Shown here in pieces: positions 1 through 14,400 of a stretch of 64,000 nt of DNA. The position numbers and the translations under genes were made by a program. The notes below the pieces were generated by a model, which was not told the DNA's origin, ran no database searches, and was given only the letters and a program-made list of their open reading frames with translations. Within the stretch, counting starts at the first letter, position 1. Every line of letters begins with the position of its first letter. Source of the DNA: Nemertoderma westbladi (Eukaryota > Xenacoelomorpha > Nemertodermatida > Nemertodermatidae); NCBI GenBank assembly GCA_032718475.1, contig JAUCBJ010009051.1, forward strand, positions 1 to 64,000, in the 5' to 3' direction.

Positions 1-301
1 CGTTCTAATGATATCTAAATCTCATTCCAAAGACGAAAAATAAACCTGACGGAGGTGTCTAAATATTGCGAAATATACGATTTTTAACGGCTTGTTGTAT
101 CGCAATAGCTCATAAATTAAAAAATCCGGCCAGGCCACCAGTAAGAAAAGGTATCGATCTATCATCATACCAAATTTCGTAGCATTTTATTGAGATTTGA
201 AAAGAATTAGGGGGTGGGGGGCTCCGACCCCCTAAAAATGGTTGTTGTATTAAGGGTTAAGGTGTATATCATTAAAATTGTGGTTTCAAACAAAACATAG
301 C
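1..301. other. Non-coding AT-rich left edge with a small G/C hairpin
   Basis: No open frame or recognisable gene is present. The only structure I see is a short inverted repeat: TTAGGGGG at 207-214 pairs with CCCCCTAA at 228-235, with more G/C complementarity inside. It looks like a fragment of a dispersed repeat, but I cannot assign it to a family. Confidence 0.4.
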
Positions 302-557
302 TAACCACAAAAGGCAATGCTTCATTTATCTGCTAGCCACAAAAAGGCACTTATTCTTTTGTACACTAACCACAAAAGGCACTTCTTCTTTTGTCTGCTA
401 ACCACAAAAAGCACTGCTTCTTTTGGTTGATAACCATAATAGGCATTACTTATTTTGGTTGCTAACCACAAAAGGCACTTATTATTACTATTTCTTTTGT
501 CTGCTAATCACAAAATGCACTTAATTCTGTTGCCTGCTAATCACAAAAGGCATAGCT
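302..557. repeat. Degenerate ~42-bp tandem repeat (CCACAAAAGGCAC core)
   Basis: The core AACCACAAAAGGCAC, followed by a T-rich stretch and a variant of CTGCTAA, recurs about six to seven times with substitutions and small indels. Spacing is roughly 40-50 bp. The copies are far more diverged than those of the other arrays in the window, so this looks like an old minisatellite. No coding potential is evident. Confidence 0.7.
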
Positions 558-2430
558 TCAAAGGTATTTATTTATATTTTCATTAGCAAAATAAGCTGTC
601 AAGCTAGACATTTTTGATAGAGTAGATAGAATGTAAGGCTAGCCTTTGTGACATACTAAATACCTTCCTTACATTGGTTCTTATCAGTGATTGGGGAATC
701 TTACAGGCAACATGAAACCACATCGGAATTTAAAGAGGAGAAAGCCTGACTGTAAAGATTAATAACACCTGCAGACGGGGGATTCCCTGATCCTGGATTG
801 GTACTATATTATATGAGGTTATTAATTCCACAGCCAGAACAACATTATTTAAAAGCACAATATTAAATTTATATCTTATCGCTATGCTTTAATGTAAACG
901 TAGGGGTAGAAATGTATTTCATACATTATTAATTATTACTTATTATTAATAATAAAATATTTAATTAATTAAATTCAACTCAACGCGCGCTAAAGGGGCA
1001 TCACCGATCCAGTCGGCATTTAAATTAAATGAAATGAAATCATAATGTTAAAATGAATAAAATGACACATAGATAAAAATCAAGGCACAAAGTAAATACA
1101 GAAACATAATAATAAAAAGAGAATACAAGCTAGATATAGTAGAAGGAGCCTGATTTTAATTGCAGCCCATCAATTCAACATAATAAATAATATTGAGTCG
1201 TAAAAGAGAACCTGTTGGAAAACCTATGTGTGGAAAACAGAATGGGTTCGAATAGGTAGAAATATCACGGAGCAAGGACGGCATACTAGGACGGCATACG
1301 TTTTGCAGTGAAAATGATTTAATGTTAGCTATGCTGGTGCAGTTTTATATTTAACTTTGGTTTTATATATTCTGCAACAGTTTAAACTATTATTTACTAT
1401 TATGAATTTGTTTATTATTTTTATTATTTTGTTTTAATGTTAGCTATTACTTTTGAAAATAAATATGGTTCGAGAACAAATATTTTTCGGATTATTTTTT
1501 TTAGCATGGTTCATGTCATAAGAAACAATATTCACTTAACAAACGACGCATTGAACAATCTTGGTGTTAACACCTCATTGCCCAAACCCAACACCACCCT
1601 ACAAGTATCACTGGTGATTCATGCGTCCCACTGCTAACAGAGAACTGATCAGTTTGTGTATATGGGGTGACCACATAATGACATTCCTGTGATATTATGC
1701 TATATAAATATAAAATATATATAACACTGACTTGATATAAAATATAAATATAAATATTTTAATTATTATAATTATTATTATATTAGCATGGCTACGGTGG
1801 CCCATAGATTTCATAACAAAAACTCAATACTCATCTATGGAAAGTGAAATGTGGAGAACCTATCTTTGTCGAAGCGACGCCCCCTAGTGGTGTGGCTGAT
1901 ACATACACAAACTACGTAACTAATCTATTTCAAACTATTAGGTCGTCTTGTCAAATGTCATTTTGGCATATTATATCCCGATACCTTAAGCCTTAACATG
2001 CTGCAGGCCATGCTGATAAGCAACAATTTGTTCGACTTTTGCTCGGTAGGCGATCAGATTGTTTGCACAATGTCACCTTCAGACAACAATTCAGACAATA
2101 TTATGCTTTGGGATTATAATACTACCGGCAATATAAATGATTACAATTACACCGAACCGTAAATGGGTTGCATTCAATAAATTAAACAATTTAAACCACA
2201 CTTAAAGAATAAAATTCATGAAGTTGATACTGACAATAAGTGGAATTAATTTCATTAATATTTGACTAATATTTCACAAACAACGCTAAAGTATGAAATA
2301 GAATACTGGTATCAGTGGTATCTTGTTTAGTTAGTGTTAGAATTAATTATAGAGTTAGGTTTATTGTGTACTATGTAATACCTTTTCGGCAACAAATGAA
2401 TCTCATAATTTTCAATAGTGAGAACTAATT
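558..2430. other. AT-rich intergenic DNA, no supported gene
   Basis: This stretch is AT-rich with runs such as ATTATTATTA and TATAAATATAAA. The longest open frame (1437-1637, 66 codons) has low-complexity composition and no recognisable domain, so I do not call it a gene. A short GC-rich motif, CGCCCCCTAGTGG, sits at 1878-1890 within otherwise AT-rich DNA and may belong to a dispersed repeat. I see no RNA gene, inverted terminal repeats or retroelement protein. The 61-bp satellite begins abruptly at about 2431. Confidence 0.5.
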
Positions 2431-5400
2431 GACAGTCATGTTTTATAAGTCAGTGTTAGAGACTATATTGCTTGAGGCATTCATACTGCACGACAGACAT
2501 GTTTTATAAGTCAGTGTTAGAGACTATATTGCTTGAGGCATTCATACTGCACGACAGACATGTTTAGTGAGTCAGTGTTAGAGACTATATTGCTTGAGGC
2601 ATTCATACTGCACGACAGACATGTTTAGTGAGTCAGTGTTAGAGACTATATTGCTTGAGGCATTCATACTGCACGACAGTCATGTTTTATAAGTCAGTGT
2701 TAGAGACTATATTGCTTGAGGCATTCATACTGCACGACAGACATGTTTAGTGAGTCAGTGTTAGAGACTATATTGCTTGAGGCATTCATACTGCACGACA
2801 GTCATGTTTTATAAGTCTGTGTTAGAGACTATATTGCTGGAGACATTCATACTGCACGACAGACATGTTTAGTGAGTCAGTGTTAGAGACTATATTGCTT
2901 GAGGCATTCATACTGCACGACAGTCATGTTTTATAAGTCTGTGTTAGAGACTATATTGCTGGAGACATTCATACTGCACGACAGACATGTTTAGTGAGTC
3001 AGTGTTAGAGACTATATTGCTTGAGGCATTCATACTGCACGACAGACATGTTTAGTGAGTCAGTGTTAGAGACTATATTGCTGGAGGCATTCATACTGCA
3101 CGACAGACATGTTTAGTGAGTCAGTGTTAGAGACGATATTGCTTGAGGCATTCATACTGCACGACAGTCATGTTTTATAAGTCAGTGTTAGAGACTATAT
3201 TGCTGGAGACATTCATACTGCACGACAGACATGTTTTATAAGTCAGTGTTAGAGACTATATTGCGGGAGGCATTCATACTGCACGACATACATGTTTAGT
3301 AAGTCAGTGTTAGAGACTATATTGCTTGAGGCATTCATACTGCACGACAGACATGTTTTATAAGTCAGTGTTAGAGACTATATTGCTTGAGGCATTCATA
3401 CTGCACGACAGACATGTTTAGTAAGTCAGTGTTAGAGACTATATTGCTGGAGACATTCATACTGCACGACATACATGTTTTATAAGTCTGTGTTAGAGAC
3501 TATATTGCTGGAGACATTCATACTGCACGACAGACATGTTTAGTGAGTCAGTGTTAGAGACTATATTGCTTGAGGCATTCATACTGCACGACAGACATGT
3601 TTAGTGAGTCAGTGTTAGAGACTATATTGCTTGAGGCATTCATACTGCACGACAGACATGTTTAGTGAGTCAGTGTTAGAGACTATATTGCTTGAGGCAT
3701 TCATACTGCACGACAGACATGTTTAGTGAGTCAGTGTTAGAGACGATATTGCTTGAGGCATTCATACTGCACGACAGTCATGTTTTATAAGTCAGTGTTA
3801 GAGACTATATTGCTGGAGACATTCATACTGCACGACAGACATGTTTTATAAGTCAGTGTTAGAGACTATATTGCGGGAGGCATTCATACTGCACGACATA
3901 CATGTTTAGTAAGTCAGTGTTAGAGACTATATTGCTTGAGGCATTCATACTGCACGACAGACATGTTTTATAAGTCAGTGTTAGAGACTATATTGCTTGA
4001 GGCATTCATACTGCACGACAGACATGTTTAGTAAGTCAGTGTTAGAGACTATATTGCTTGAGGCATTCATACTGCGCGACAAACATGTTTAGTAAGTCTG
4101 TGTTAGAGACTATATTGCTTGAGGCATTCATACTGCACGACAGACATGTTTAGTAAGTCAGTGTTAGAGACTATATTGCTTGAGGCATTCATACTGCACG
4201 ACTGTCATGTTTTATAAGTCAGTGTTAGAGACTATATTGCTTGAGGCATTCATACTGCACGACTGTCATGTTTTATAAGTCAGTGTTAGAGACTATATTG
4301 CTTGAGGCATTCATACTGCACGACAGTCATGTTTAGTAAGTCTGTGTTAGAGACTATATTGCGGGAGGCATTCATACTGCACGACAGTCATGTTTTATAA
4401 GTCAGTGTTAGAGACTATATTGCTTGAGGCATTCATACTGCACGACAGACATGTTTAGTAAGTCTGTGTTAGATACTATATTGCGGGAGGCACACAGACA
4501 TGTTTTATAAGTCAGTGTTAGAGACTATATTGCTTGAGACATTCATACTGCACGACAGACATGTTTAGTAAGTCAGTGTTAGAGACTATATTGCTTGAGG
4601 CATTCATACTGCACGACAGACATGTTTAGTAAGTCAGTGTTAGAGACTATATTGCGGGAGGCACACAGACATGTTTTATAAGTCAGTGTTAGAGACTATA
4701 TTGCTTGAGACATTCATACTGCACGACAGACATGTTTAGTAAGTCAGTGTTAGAGACTATATTGCTTGAGGCATTCATACTGCACGACAGACATGTTTAG
4801 TAAGTCTGTGTTAGAGACTATATTGCGGGAGGCACACAGACATGTTTTATAAGTCAGTGTTAGAGACTATATTGCTTGAGACATTCATACTGCACGACAG
4901 ACATGTTTAGTAAGTCAGTGTTAGAGACTATATTGCTTGAGGCATTCATACTGCACGACAGACATGTTTAGTAAGTCTGTGTTAGAGACTATATTGCTTG
5001 AGGCATTCATACTGCACGACAGACATGTTTAGTAAGTCAGTGTTAGAGACTATATTGCGGGAGGCACACAGACATGTTTTATAAGTCAGTGTTAGAGACT
5101 ATATTGCTTGAGACATTCATACTGCACGACAGACATGTTTTATAAGTCAGTGTTAGAGACTATATTGCTTGAGGCATTCATACTGCACGACAGACATGTT
5201 TAGTAAGTCAGTGTTAGAGACTATATTGCGGGAGGCACACAGACATGTTTTATAAGTCAGTGTTAGAGACTATATTGCTTGAGACATTCATACTGCACGA
5301 CAGACATGTTTAGTAAGTCAGTGTTAGAGACTATATTGCTTGAGGCATTCATACTGCACGACAGACATGTTTAGTAAGTCTGTGTTAGAGACTATATTGC

Positions 5401-8400
5401 TTGAGGCATTCATACTGCACGACAGACATGTTTAGTAAGTCAGTGTTAGAGACTATATTGCTTGAGGCATTCATACTGCACGACAGACATGTTTAGTAAG
5501 TCAGTGTTAGAGACTATATTGCTTGAGGCATTCATACTGCACGACAGACATGTTTAGTAAGTCAGTGTTAGAGACTATATTGCTTGAGGCATTCATACTG
5601 CACGACAGACATGTTTAGTAAGTCAGTGTTAGAGACTATATTGCTGGAGGCATTCATACTGCACGACAGACATGTTTAGTAAGTCAGTGTTAGAGACTAT
5701 ATTGCGGGAGGCACACAGACATGTTTTATAAGTCAGTGTTAGAGACTATATTGCTTGAGACATTCATACTGCACGACAGACATGTTTAGTAAGTCAGTGT
5801 TAGAGACTATATTGCTTGAGGCATTCATACTGCACGACAGACATGTTTAGTAAGTCTGTGTTAGAGACTATATTGCTTGAGGCATTCATACTGCACGACA
5901 GACATGTTTAGTAAGTCAGTGTTAGAGACTATATTGCTTGAGGCATTCATACTGCACGACAGACATGTTTAGTAAGTCAGTGTTAGAGACTATATTGCTT
6001 GAGGCATTCATACTGCACGACATACATGTTTAGTGAGTCAATGTGAGAAACTATATTGCTTGAGGCATTCATACTGCACGACATACATGTTTAGTGAGTC
6101 AATGTGAGAAACTATATTGCTTGAGGCATTCATACTGCACGACAGACATGTTTAGTAAGTCAGTGTTAGAGACTATATTGCTTGAGGCATTCATACTGCA
6201 CGACAGACATGTTTAGTAAGTCAGTGTTAGAGACTATATTGCTTGAGGCATTCATACTGCACGACAGACATGTTTAGTAAGTCAGTGTTAGAGACTATAT
6301 TGCTTGAGGCATTCATACTGCACGACAGACATGTTTAGTAAGTCAGTGTTAGAGACTATATTGCTTGAGGCATTCATACTGCACGACAGACATGTTTAGT
6401 AAGTCAGTGTTAGAGACTATATTGCTTGAGGCATTCATACTGCACGACAGACATGTTTTATAAGTCAGTGTTAGAGACTATATTGCTGGAGACATTCATA
6501 CTGCACGACAGACATGTTTTATAAGTCAGTGTTAGAGACTATATTGCGGGAGGCATTCATACTGCACGACATACATGTTTAGTAAGTCAGTGTTAGAGAC
6601 TATATTGCGGGAGGCACACAGACATGTTTTATAAGTCAGTGTTAGAGACTATATTGCTTGAGACATTCATACTGCACGACAGACATGTTTAGTAAGTCAG
6701 TGTTAGAGACTATATTGCTTGAGGCATTCATACTGCACGACAGACATGTTTAGTAAGTCAGTGTTAGAGACTATATTGCGGGAGGCACACAGACATGTTT
6801 TATAAGTCAGTGTTAGAGACTATATTGCTTGAGACATTCATACTGCACGACAGACATGTTTAGTAAGTCAGTGTTAGAGACTATATTGCTTGAGGCATTC
6901 ATACTGCACGACAGACATGTTTAGTAAGTCTGTGTTAGAGACTATATTGCGGGAGGCACACAGACATGTTTTATAAGTCAGTGTTAGAGACTATATTGCT
7001 TGAGACATTCATACTGCACGACAGACATGTTTAGTAAGTCAGTGTTAGAGACTATATTGCTTGAGGCATTCATACTGCACGACAGACATGTTTAGTAAGT
7101 CTGTGTTAGAGACTATATTGCTTGAGGCATTCATACTGCACGACAGACATGTTTAGTAAGTCAGTGTTAGAGACTATATTGCGGGAGGCACACAGACATG
7201 TTTTATAAGTCAGTGTTAGAGACTATATTGCTTGAGACATTCATACTGCACGACAGACATGTTTAGTAAGTCAGTGTTAGAGACTATATTGCTTGAGGCA
7301 TTCATACTGCACGACAGACATGTTTAGTAAGTCTGTGTTAGAGACTATATTGCTTGAGGCATTCATACTGCACGACAGACATGTTTAGTAAGTCAGTGTT
7401 AGAGACTATATTGCTTGAGGCATTCATACTGCACGACAGACATGTTTAGTAAGTCAGTGTTAGAGACTATATTGCTTGAGGCATTCATACTGCACGACAG
7501 ACATGTTTAGTAAGTCAGTGTTAGAGACTATATTGCTTGAGGCATTCATACTGCACGACAGACATGTTTAGTAAGTCAGTGTTAGAGACTATATTGCTGG
7601 AGGCATTCATACTGCACGACAGACATGTTTAGTAAGTCAGTGTTAGAGACTATATTGCGGGAGGCACACAGACATGTTTTATAAGTCAGTGTTAGAGACT
7701 ATATTGCTTGAGACATTCATACTGCACGACAGACATGTTTAGTAAGTCAGTGTTAGAGACTATATTGCTTGAGGCATTCATACTGCACGACAGACATGTT
7801 TAGTAAGTCTGTGTTAGAGACTATATTGCTTGAGGCATTCATACTGCACGACAGACATGTTTAGTAAGTCAGTGTTAGAGACTATATTGCTTGAGGCATT
7901 CATACTGCACGACAGACATGTTTAGTAAGTCAGTGTTAGAGACTATATTGCTTGAGGCATTCATACTGCACGACATACATGTTTAGTGAGTCAATGTGAG
8001 AAACTATATTGCTTGAGGCATTCATACTGCACGACATACATGTTTAGTGAGTCAATGTGAGAAACTATATTGCTTGAGGCATTCATACTGCACGACAGAC
8101 ATGTTTAGTAAGTCAGTGTTAGAGACTATATTGCTTGAGGCATTCATACTGCACGACAGACATGTTTAGTAAGTCAGTGTTAGAGACTATATTGCTTGAG
8201 GCATTCATACTGCACGACAGACATGTTTAGTAAGTCAGTGTTAGAGACTATATTGCTTGAGGCATTCATACTGCACGACAGACATGTTTAGTAAGTCAGT
8301 GTTAGAGACTATATTGCTTGAGGCATTCATACTGCACGACAGACATGTTTAGTAAGTCAGTGTTAGAGACTATATTGCTTGAGGCATTCATACTGCACGA

Positions 8401-11400
8401 CAGACATGTTTTATAAGTCAGTGTTAGAGACTATATTGCTGGAGACATTCATACTGCACGACAGACATGTTTTATAAGTCAGTGTTAGAGACTATATTGC
8501 GGGAGGCATTCATACTGCACGACATACATGTTTAGTAAGTCAGTGTTAGAGACTATATTGCTTGAGGCATTCATACTGCACGACAGACATGTTTAGTAAG
8601 TCAGTGTTAGAGACTATATTGCTTGAGGCATTCATACTGCACGACAGACATGTTTAGTAAGTCAGTGTTAGAGACTATATTGCTTGAGGCATTCATACTG
8701 CACGACAGACATGTTTAGTAAGTCAGTGTTAGAGACTATATTGCTTGAGGCATTCATACTGCACGACAGACATGTTTAGTGAGTCAGTGTTAGAGACTAT
8801 ATTGCTTGAGGCATTCATACTGCACGACATACATGTTTAGTGAGTCAGTGTTAGAGACTATATTGCTTGAGGCATTCATACTGCACGACAGACATGTTTA
8901 GTAAGTCAGTGTTAGAGACTATATTGCTTGAGGCATTCATACTGCACGACAGACATGTTTAGTAAGTCAGTGTTAGAGACTATATTGCTTGAGGCATTCA
9001 TACTGCACGACAGACATGTTTAGTAAGTCAGTGTTAGAGACTATATTGCTTGAGGCATTCATACTGCACGACATACATGTTTAGTGAGTCAATGTGAGAA
9101 ACTATATTGCTTGAGGCATTCATACTGCACGACAGACATGTTTAGTAAGTCAGTGTTAGAGACTATATTGCTTGAGGCATTCATACTGCACGACATACAT
9201 GTTTAGTGAGTCAATGTGAGAAACTATATTGCTTGAGGCATTCATACTGCACGACAGACATGTTTAGTAAGTCAGTGTTAGAGACTATATTGCTTGAGGC
9301 ATTCATACTGCACGACAGACATGTTTAGTAAGTCAGTGTTAGAGACTATATTGCTTGAGGCATTCATACTGCACGACAGACATGTTTAGTAAGTCAGTGT
9401 TAGAGACTATATTGATTGAGGCATTCATACTGCACGACATACATGTTTAGTGAGTCAATGTGAGAAACTATATTGCTTGAGGCATTCATACTGCACGACA
9501 GACATGTTTAGTAAGTCAGTGTTAGAGACTATATTGCTTGAGGCATTCATACTGCACGACATACATGTTTAGTGAGTCAATGTGAGAAACTATATTGCTT
9601 GAGGCATTCATACTGCACGACAGACATGTTTAGTAAGTCAGTGTTAGAGACTATATTGCTTGAGGCATTCATACTGCACGACAGACATGTTTAGTAAGTC
9701 AGTGTTAGAGACTATATTGCTTGAGGCATTCATACTGCACGACAGACATGTTTAGTAAGTCAGTGTTAGAGACTATATTGCGGGAGGCACACAGACATGT
9801 TTAGTAAGTCAGTGTTAGAAACTATATTGCTTGAGGCATTCATACTGCACGACATACATGTTTAGTGAGTCAATGTGAGAAACTATATTGCTTGAGGCAT
9901 TCATACTGCACGACAGTCATGTTTTATAAGTCAGTGTTAGAGACTATATTGCTTGAGGCATTCATACTGCACGACAGTCATGTTTTATAAGTCAGTGTTA
10001 GAGACTATATTGCTTGAGGCATTCATACTGCACGACATACATGTTTAGTGAGTCAATGTGAGAGACTATATTGCTTGAGGCACTGCACGACATACATGTT
10101 TAGTGAGTCAATGTGAGAAACTATATTGCTTGAGGCATTCATACTGCACGACAGTCATGTTTTATAAGTCAGTGTTAGAGACTATATTGCTTGAGGCATT
10201 CATACTGCACGACAGTCATGTTTTATAAGTCAGTGTTAGAGACTATATTGCTTGAGGCATTCATACTGCACGACAGACATGTTTTATAAGTCAGTGTTAG
10301 AGACTATATTGCGGGAGGCACACAGACATGTTTTATAAGTCAGTGTTAGATACTATATTGCGGGAGGCACATAGACATGTTTTATAAGTCAGTGTTAGAG
10401 ACTATATTGCTTGAGGCATTCATACTGCACGACAGACATGTTTAGTAAGTCAGTGTTAGAGACTATATTGCGGGAGGCACACAGACATGTTTTATAAGTC
10501 AGTGTTAGAGACTATATTGCGGGAGGCATTCATACTGCACGGCAGACATGTTTAGTAAGTCAGTGTTAGATACTATATTGCGGGAGGCACACAGACATGT
10601 TTTATAAGTCAGTGTTAGAGACTATATTGCTTGAGGCATTCATACTGCACGACAGACATGTTTAGTGAGTCAGTGTGAGAAACTATATTGCTGGAGGCAT
10701 TCATACTGCACGACAGACATGTTTAGTAAGTCAGTGTTAGAGACTATATTGCTTGAGGCATTCATACTGCACGACAGACATGTTTAGTAAGTCAGTGTTA
10801 GAGACTATATTGCGGGAGGCACACAGACATGTTTAGTAAGTCAGTGTTAGAGACTATATTGCTTGAGGCATTCATACTGCACGACAGACATGTTTAGTAA
10901 GTCAGTGTTAGAGACTATATTGCTTGAGGCATTCATACTGCACGACAGACATGTTTTATAAGTCAGTGTTAGAGACTATATTGCTTGAGGCATTCATACT
11001 GCACGACAGACATGTTTAGTAAGTAAGTGTTAGAGACTATATTGCTTGAGGCATTCATACTGCACGACAGACATGTTTAGTAAGTCAGTGTTAGAGACTA
11101 TATTGCTTGAGGCATTCATACTGCACGACAGACATGTTTTATAAGTCTGTGTTAGATACTATATTGCGGGAGGCACACAGACATGTTTTATAAGTCAGTG
11201 TTAGAGACTATATTGCGGGAGGCACACAGACATGTTTTATAAGTCAGTGTTAGAGACTATATTGCGGGAGGCACACAGACATGTTTTATAAGTCAGTGTT
11301 AGAGACTATATTGCTTGAGGCATTCATACTGCACGACAGACATGTTTAGTAAGTCAGTGTTAGAGACTATATTGCTTGAGGCATTCATACTGCACGACAG

Positions 11401-14400
11401 ACATGTTTAGTAAGTCAGTGTTAGAGACTATATTGCGGGAGGCATTCATACTGCACGACAGACATGTTTAGTAAGTCAGTGTTAGAGACTATATTGCGGG
11501 AGGCATTCATACTGCACGGCAGACATGTTTAGTAAGTCAGTGTTAGATACTATATTGCGGGAGGCACACAGACATGTTTTATAAGTCAGTGTTAGAGACT
11601 ATATTGCGGGAGGCACACAGACATGTTTTATAAGTCAGTGTTAGATACTATATTGCGGGAGGCACACAGACATGTTTTATAAGTCAGTGTTAGAGACTAT
11701 ATTGCGGGAGGCATTCATACTACACGGCAGACATGTTTAGTAAGTCAGTGTTAGAGACTATATTGCTTGAGGCATTCATACTGCACGACAGACATGTTTT
11801 ATAAGTCTGTGTTAGATACTATATTGCGGGAGGCACACAGACATGTTTTATAAGTCAGTGTTAGAGACTATATTGCGGGAGGCACACAGACATGTTTTAT
11901 AAGTCAGTGTTAGAGACTATATTGCGGGAGGCACACAGACATGTTTTATAAGTCTGTGTTAGATACTATATTGCGGGAGGCACACAGACATGTTTTATAA
12001 GTCAGTGTTAGAGACTATATTGCGGGAGGCACACAGACATGTTTTATAAGTCAGTGTTAGAGACTATATTGCGGGAGGCACACAGACATGTTTTATAAGT
12101 CAGTGTTAGATACTATATTGCGGGAGGCACATAGACATGTTTTATAAGTCAGTGTTAGAGACTATATTGCTTGAGGCATTCATACTGCACGACAGACATG
12201 TTTAGTAAGTCAGTGTTAGAGACTATATTGCTTGAGGCATTCATACTGCACGACATACATGTTTAGTGAGTCAGTGTTAGAAACTATATTGCTGGAGGCA
12301 TTCATACTGCACGACAGACATGTTTAGTAAGTCAGTGTTAGAGACTATATTGCGGGAGGCACACAGACATGTTTTATAAGTCAGTGTTAGAGACTATATT
12401 GCGGGAGGCACACAGACATGTTTTATAAGTCAGTGTTAGAGACTATATTGCGGGAGGCATTCATACTGCACGGCAGACATGTTTAGTAAGTCAGTGTTAG
12501 ATACTATATTGCGGGAGGCACACAGACATGTTTTATAAGTCAGTGTTAGAGACTATATTGCTTGAGGCATTCATACTGCACGACATACATGTTTAGTGAG
12601 TCAATGTGAGAAACTATATTGCTGGAGGCATTCATACTGCACGACAGACATGTTTAGTAAGTCAGTGTTAGAGACTATATTGCTTGAGGCATTCATACTG
12701 CACGACAGTCATGTTTTATAAGTCAGTGTTAGAGACTATATTGCTTGAGGCATTCATACTGCACGACAGACATGTTTTATAAGTCAGTGTTAGAGACTAT
12801 ATTGCTTGAGGCATTCATACTGCACGACAGACATGTTTAGTAAGTCAGTGTTAGAGACTATATTGCTTGAGGCATTCATACTGCACGACAGACATGTTTA
12901 GTGAGTCAGTGTGAGAAACTATATTGCTGGAGGCATTCATACTGCACGACAGACATGTTTAGTAAGTCAGTGTTAGAGACTATATTGCTTGAGGCATTCA
13001 TACTGCACGACAGTCATGTTTTATAAGTCAGTGTTAGAGACTATATTGCTTGAGGCATTCATACTGCACGACAGACATGTTTTATAAGTCAGTGTTAGAG
13101 ACTATATTGCTTGAGGCATTCATACTGCACGACAGACATGTTTAGTAAGTCTGTGTTAGAGACTATATTGCTTGAGGCATTCATACTGCACGACAGACAT
13201 GTTTTATAAGTCAGTGTTAGATACTATATTGCGGGAGGCACACAGACATGTTTTATAAGTCAGTGTTAGAGACTATATTGCGGGAGGCACACAGACATGT
13301 TTTATAAGTCAGTGTTAGAGACTATATTGCGGGAGGCACACAGACATGTTTTATAAGTCTGTGTTAGATACTATATTGCGGGAGGCACACAGACATGTTT
13401 TATAAGTCAGTGTTAGAGACTATATTGCGGGAGGCACACAGACATGTTTTATAAGTCAGTGTTAGATACTATATTGCGGGAGGCACATAGACATGTTTTA
13501 TAAGTCAGTGTTAGAGACTATATTGCTTGAGGCATTCATACTGCACGACAGACATGTTTAGTAAGTCAGTGTTAGAGACTATATTGCGGGAGGCACACAG
13601 ACATGTTTTATAAGTCAGTGTTAGAGACTATATTGCGGGAGGCACACAGACATGTTTTATAAGTCAGTGTTAGAGACTATATTGCGGGAGGCATTCATAC
13701 TGCACGGCAGACATGTTTAGTAAGTCAGTGTTAGATACTATATTGCGGGAGGCACACAGACATGTTTTATAAGTCAGTGTTAGAGACTATATTGCTTGAG
13801 GCATTCATACTGCACGACAGACATGTTTAGTGAGTCAGTGTGAGAAACTATATTGCTGGAGGCATTCATACTGCACGACAGACATGTTTAGTAAGTCAGT
13901 GTTAGAGACTATATTGCTTGAGGCATTCATACTGCACGACAGACATGTTTAGTAAGTCTGTGTTAGAGACTATATTGCTTGAGGCATTCATACTGCACGA
14001 CATACATGTTTAGTAAGTCAGTGTTAGAGACTATATTGCTTGAGGCATTCATACTGCACGACAGTCATGTTTTATAAGTCAGTGTTAGAGACTATATTGC
14101 TTGAGGCATTCATACTGCACGACAGACATGTTTTATAAGTCAGTGTTAGAGACTATATTGCTTGAGGCATTCATACTGCACGACAGACATGTTTAGTAAG
14201 TCTGTGTTAGAGACTATATTGCTTGAGGCATTCATACTGCACGACAGACATGTTTAGTAAGTCAGTGTTAGAGACTATATTGCTTGAGGCATTCATACTG
14301 CACGACAGACATGTTTAGTAAGTCTGTGTTAGAGACTATATTGCTTGAGGCATTCATACTGCACGACAGTCATGTTTTATAAGTCAGTGTTAGAGACTAT

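Noticed and set aside
1437-1637. 66-codon plus-strand frame in the left AT-rich DNA
   Set aside because: Short, no recognisable motif, composition like its surroundings, and no splice or start context.
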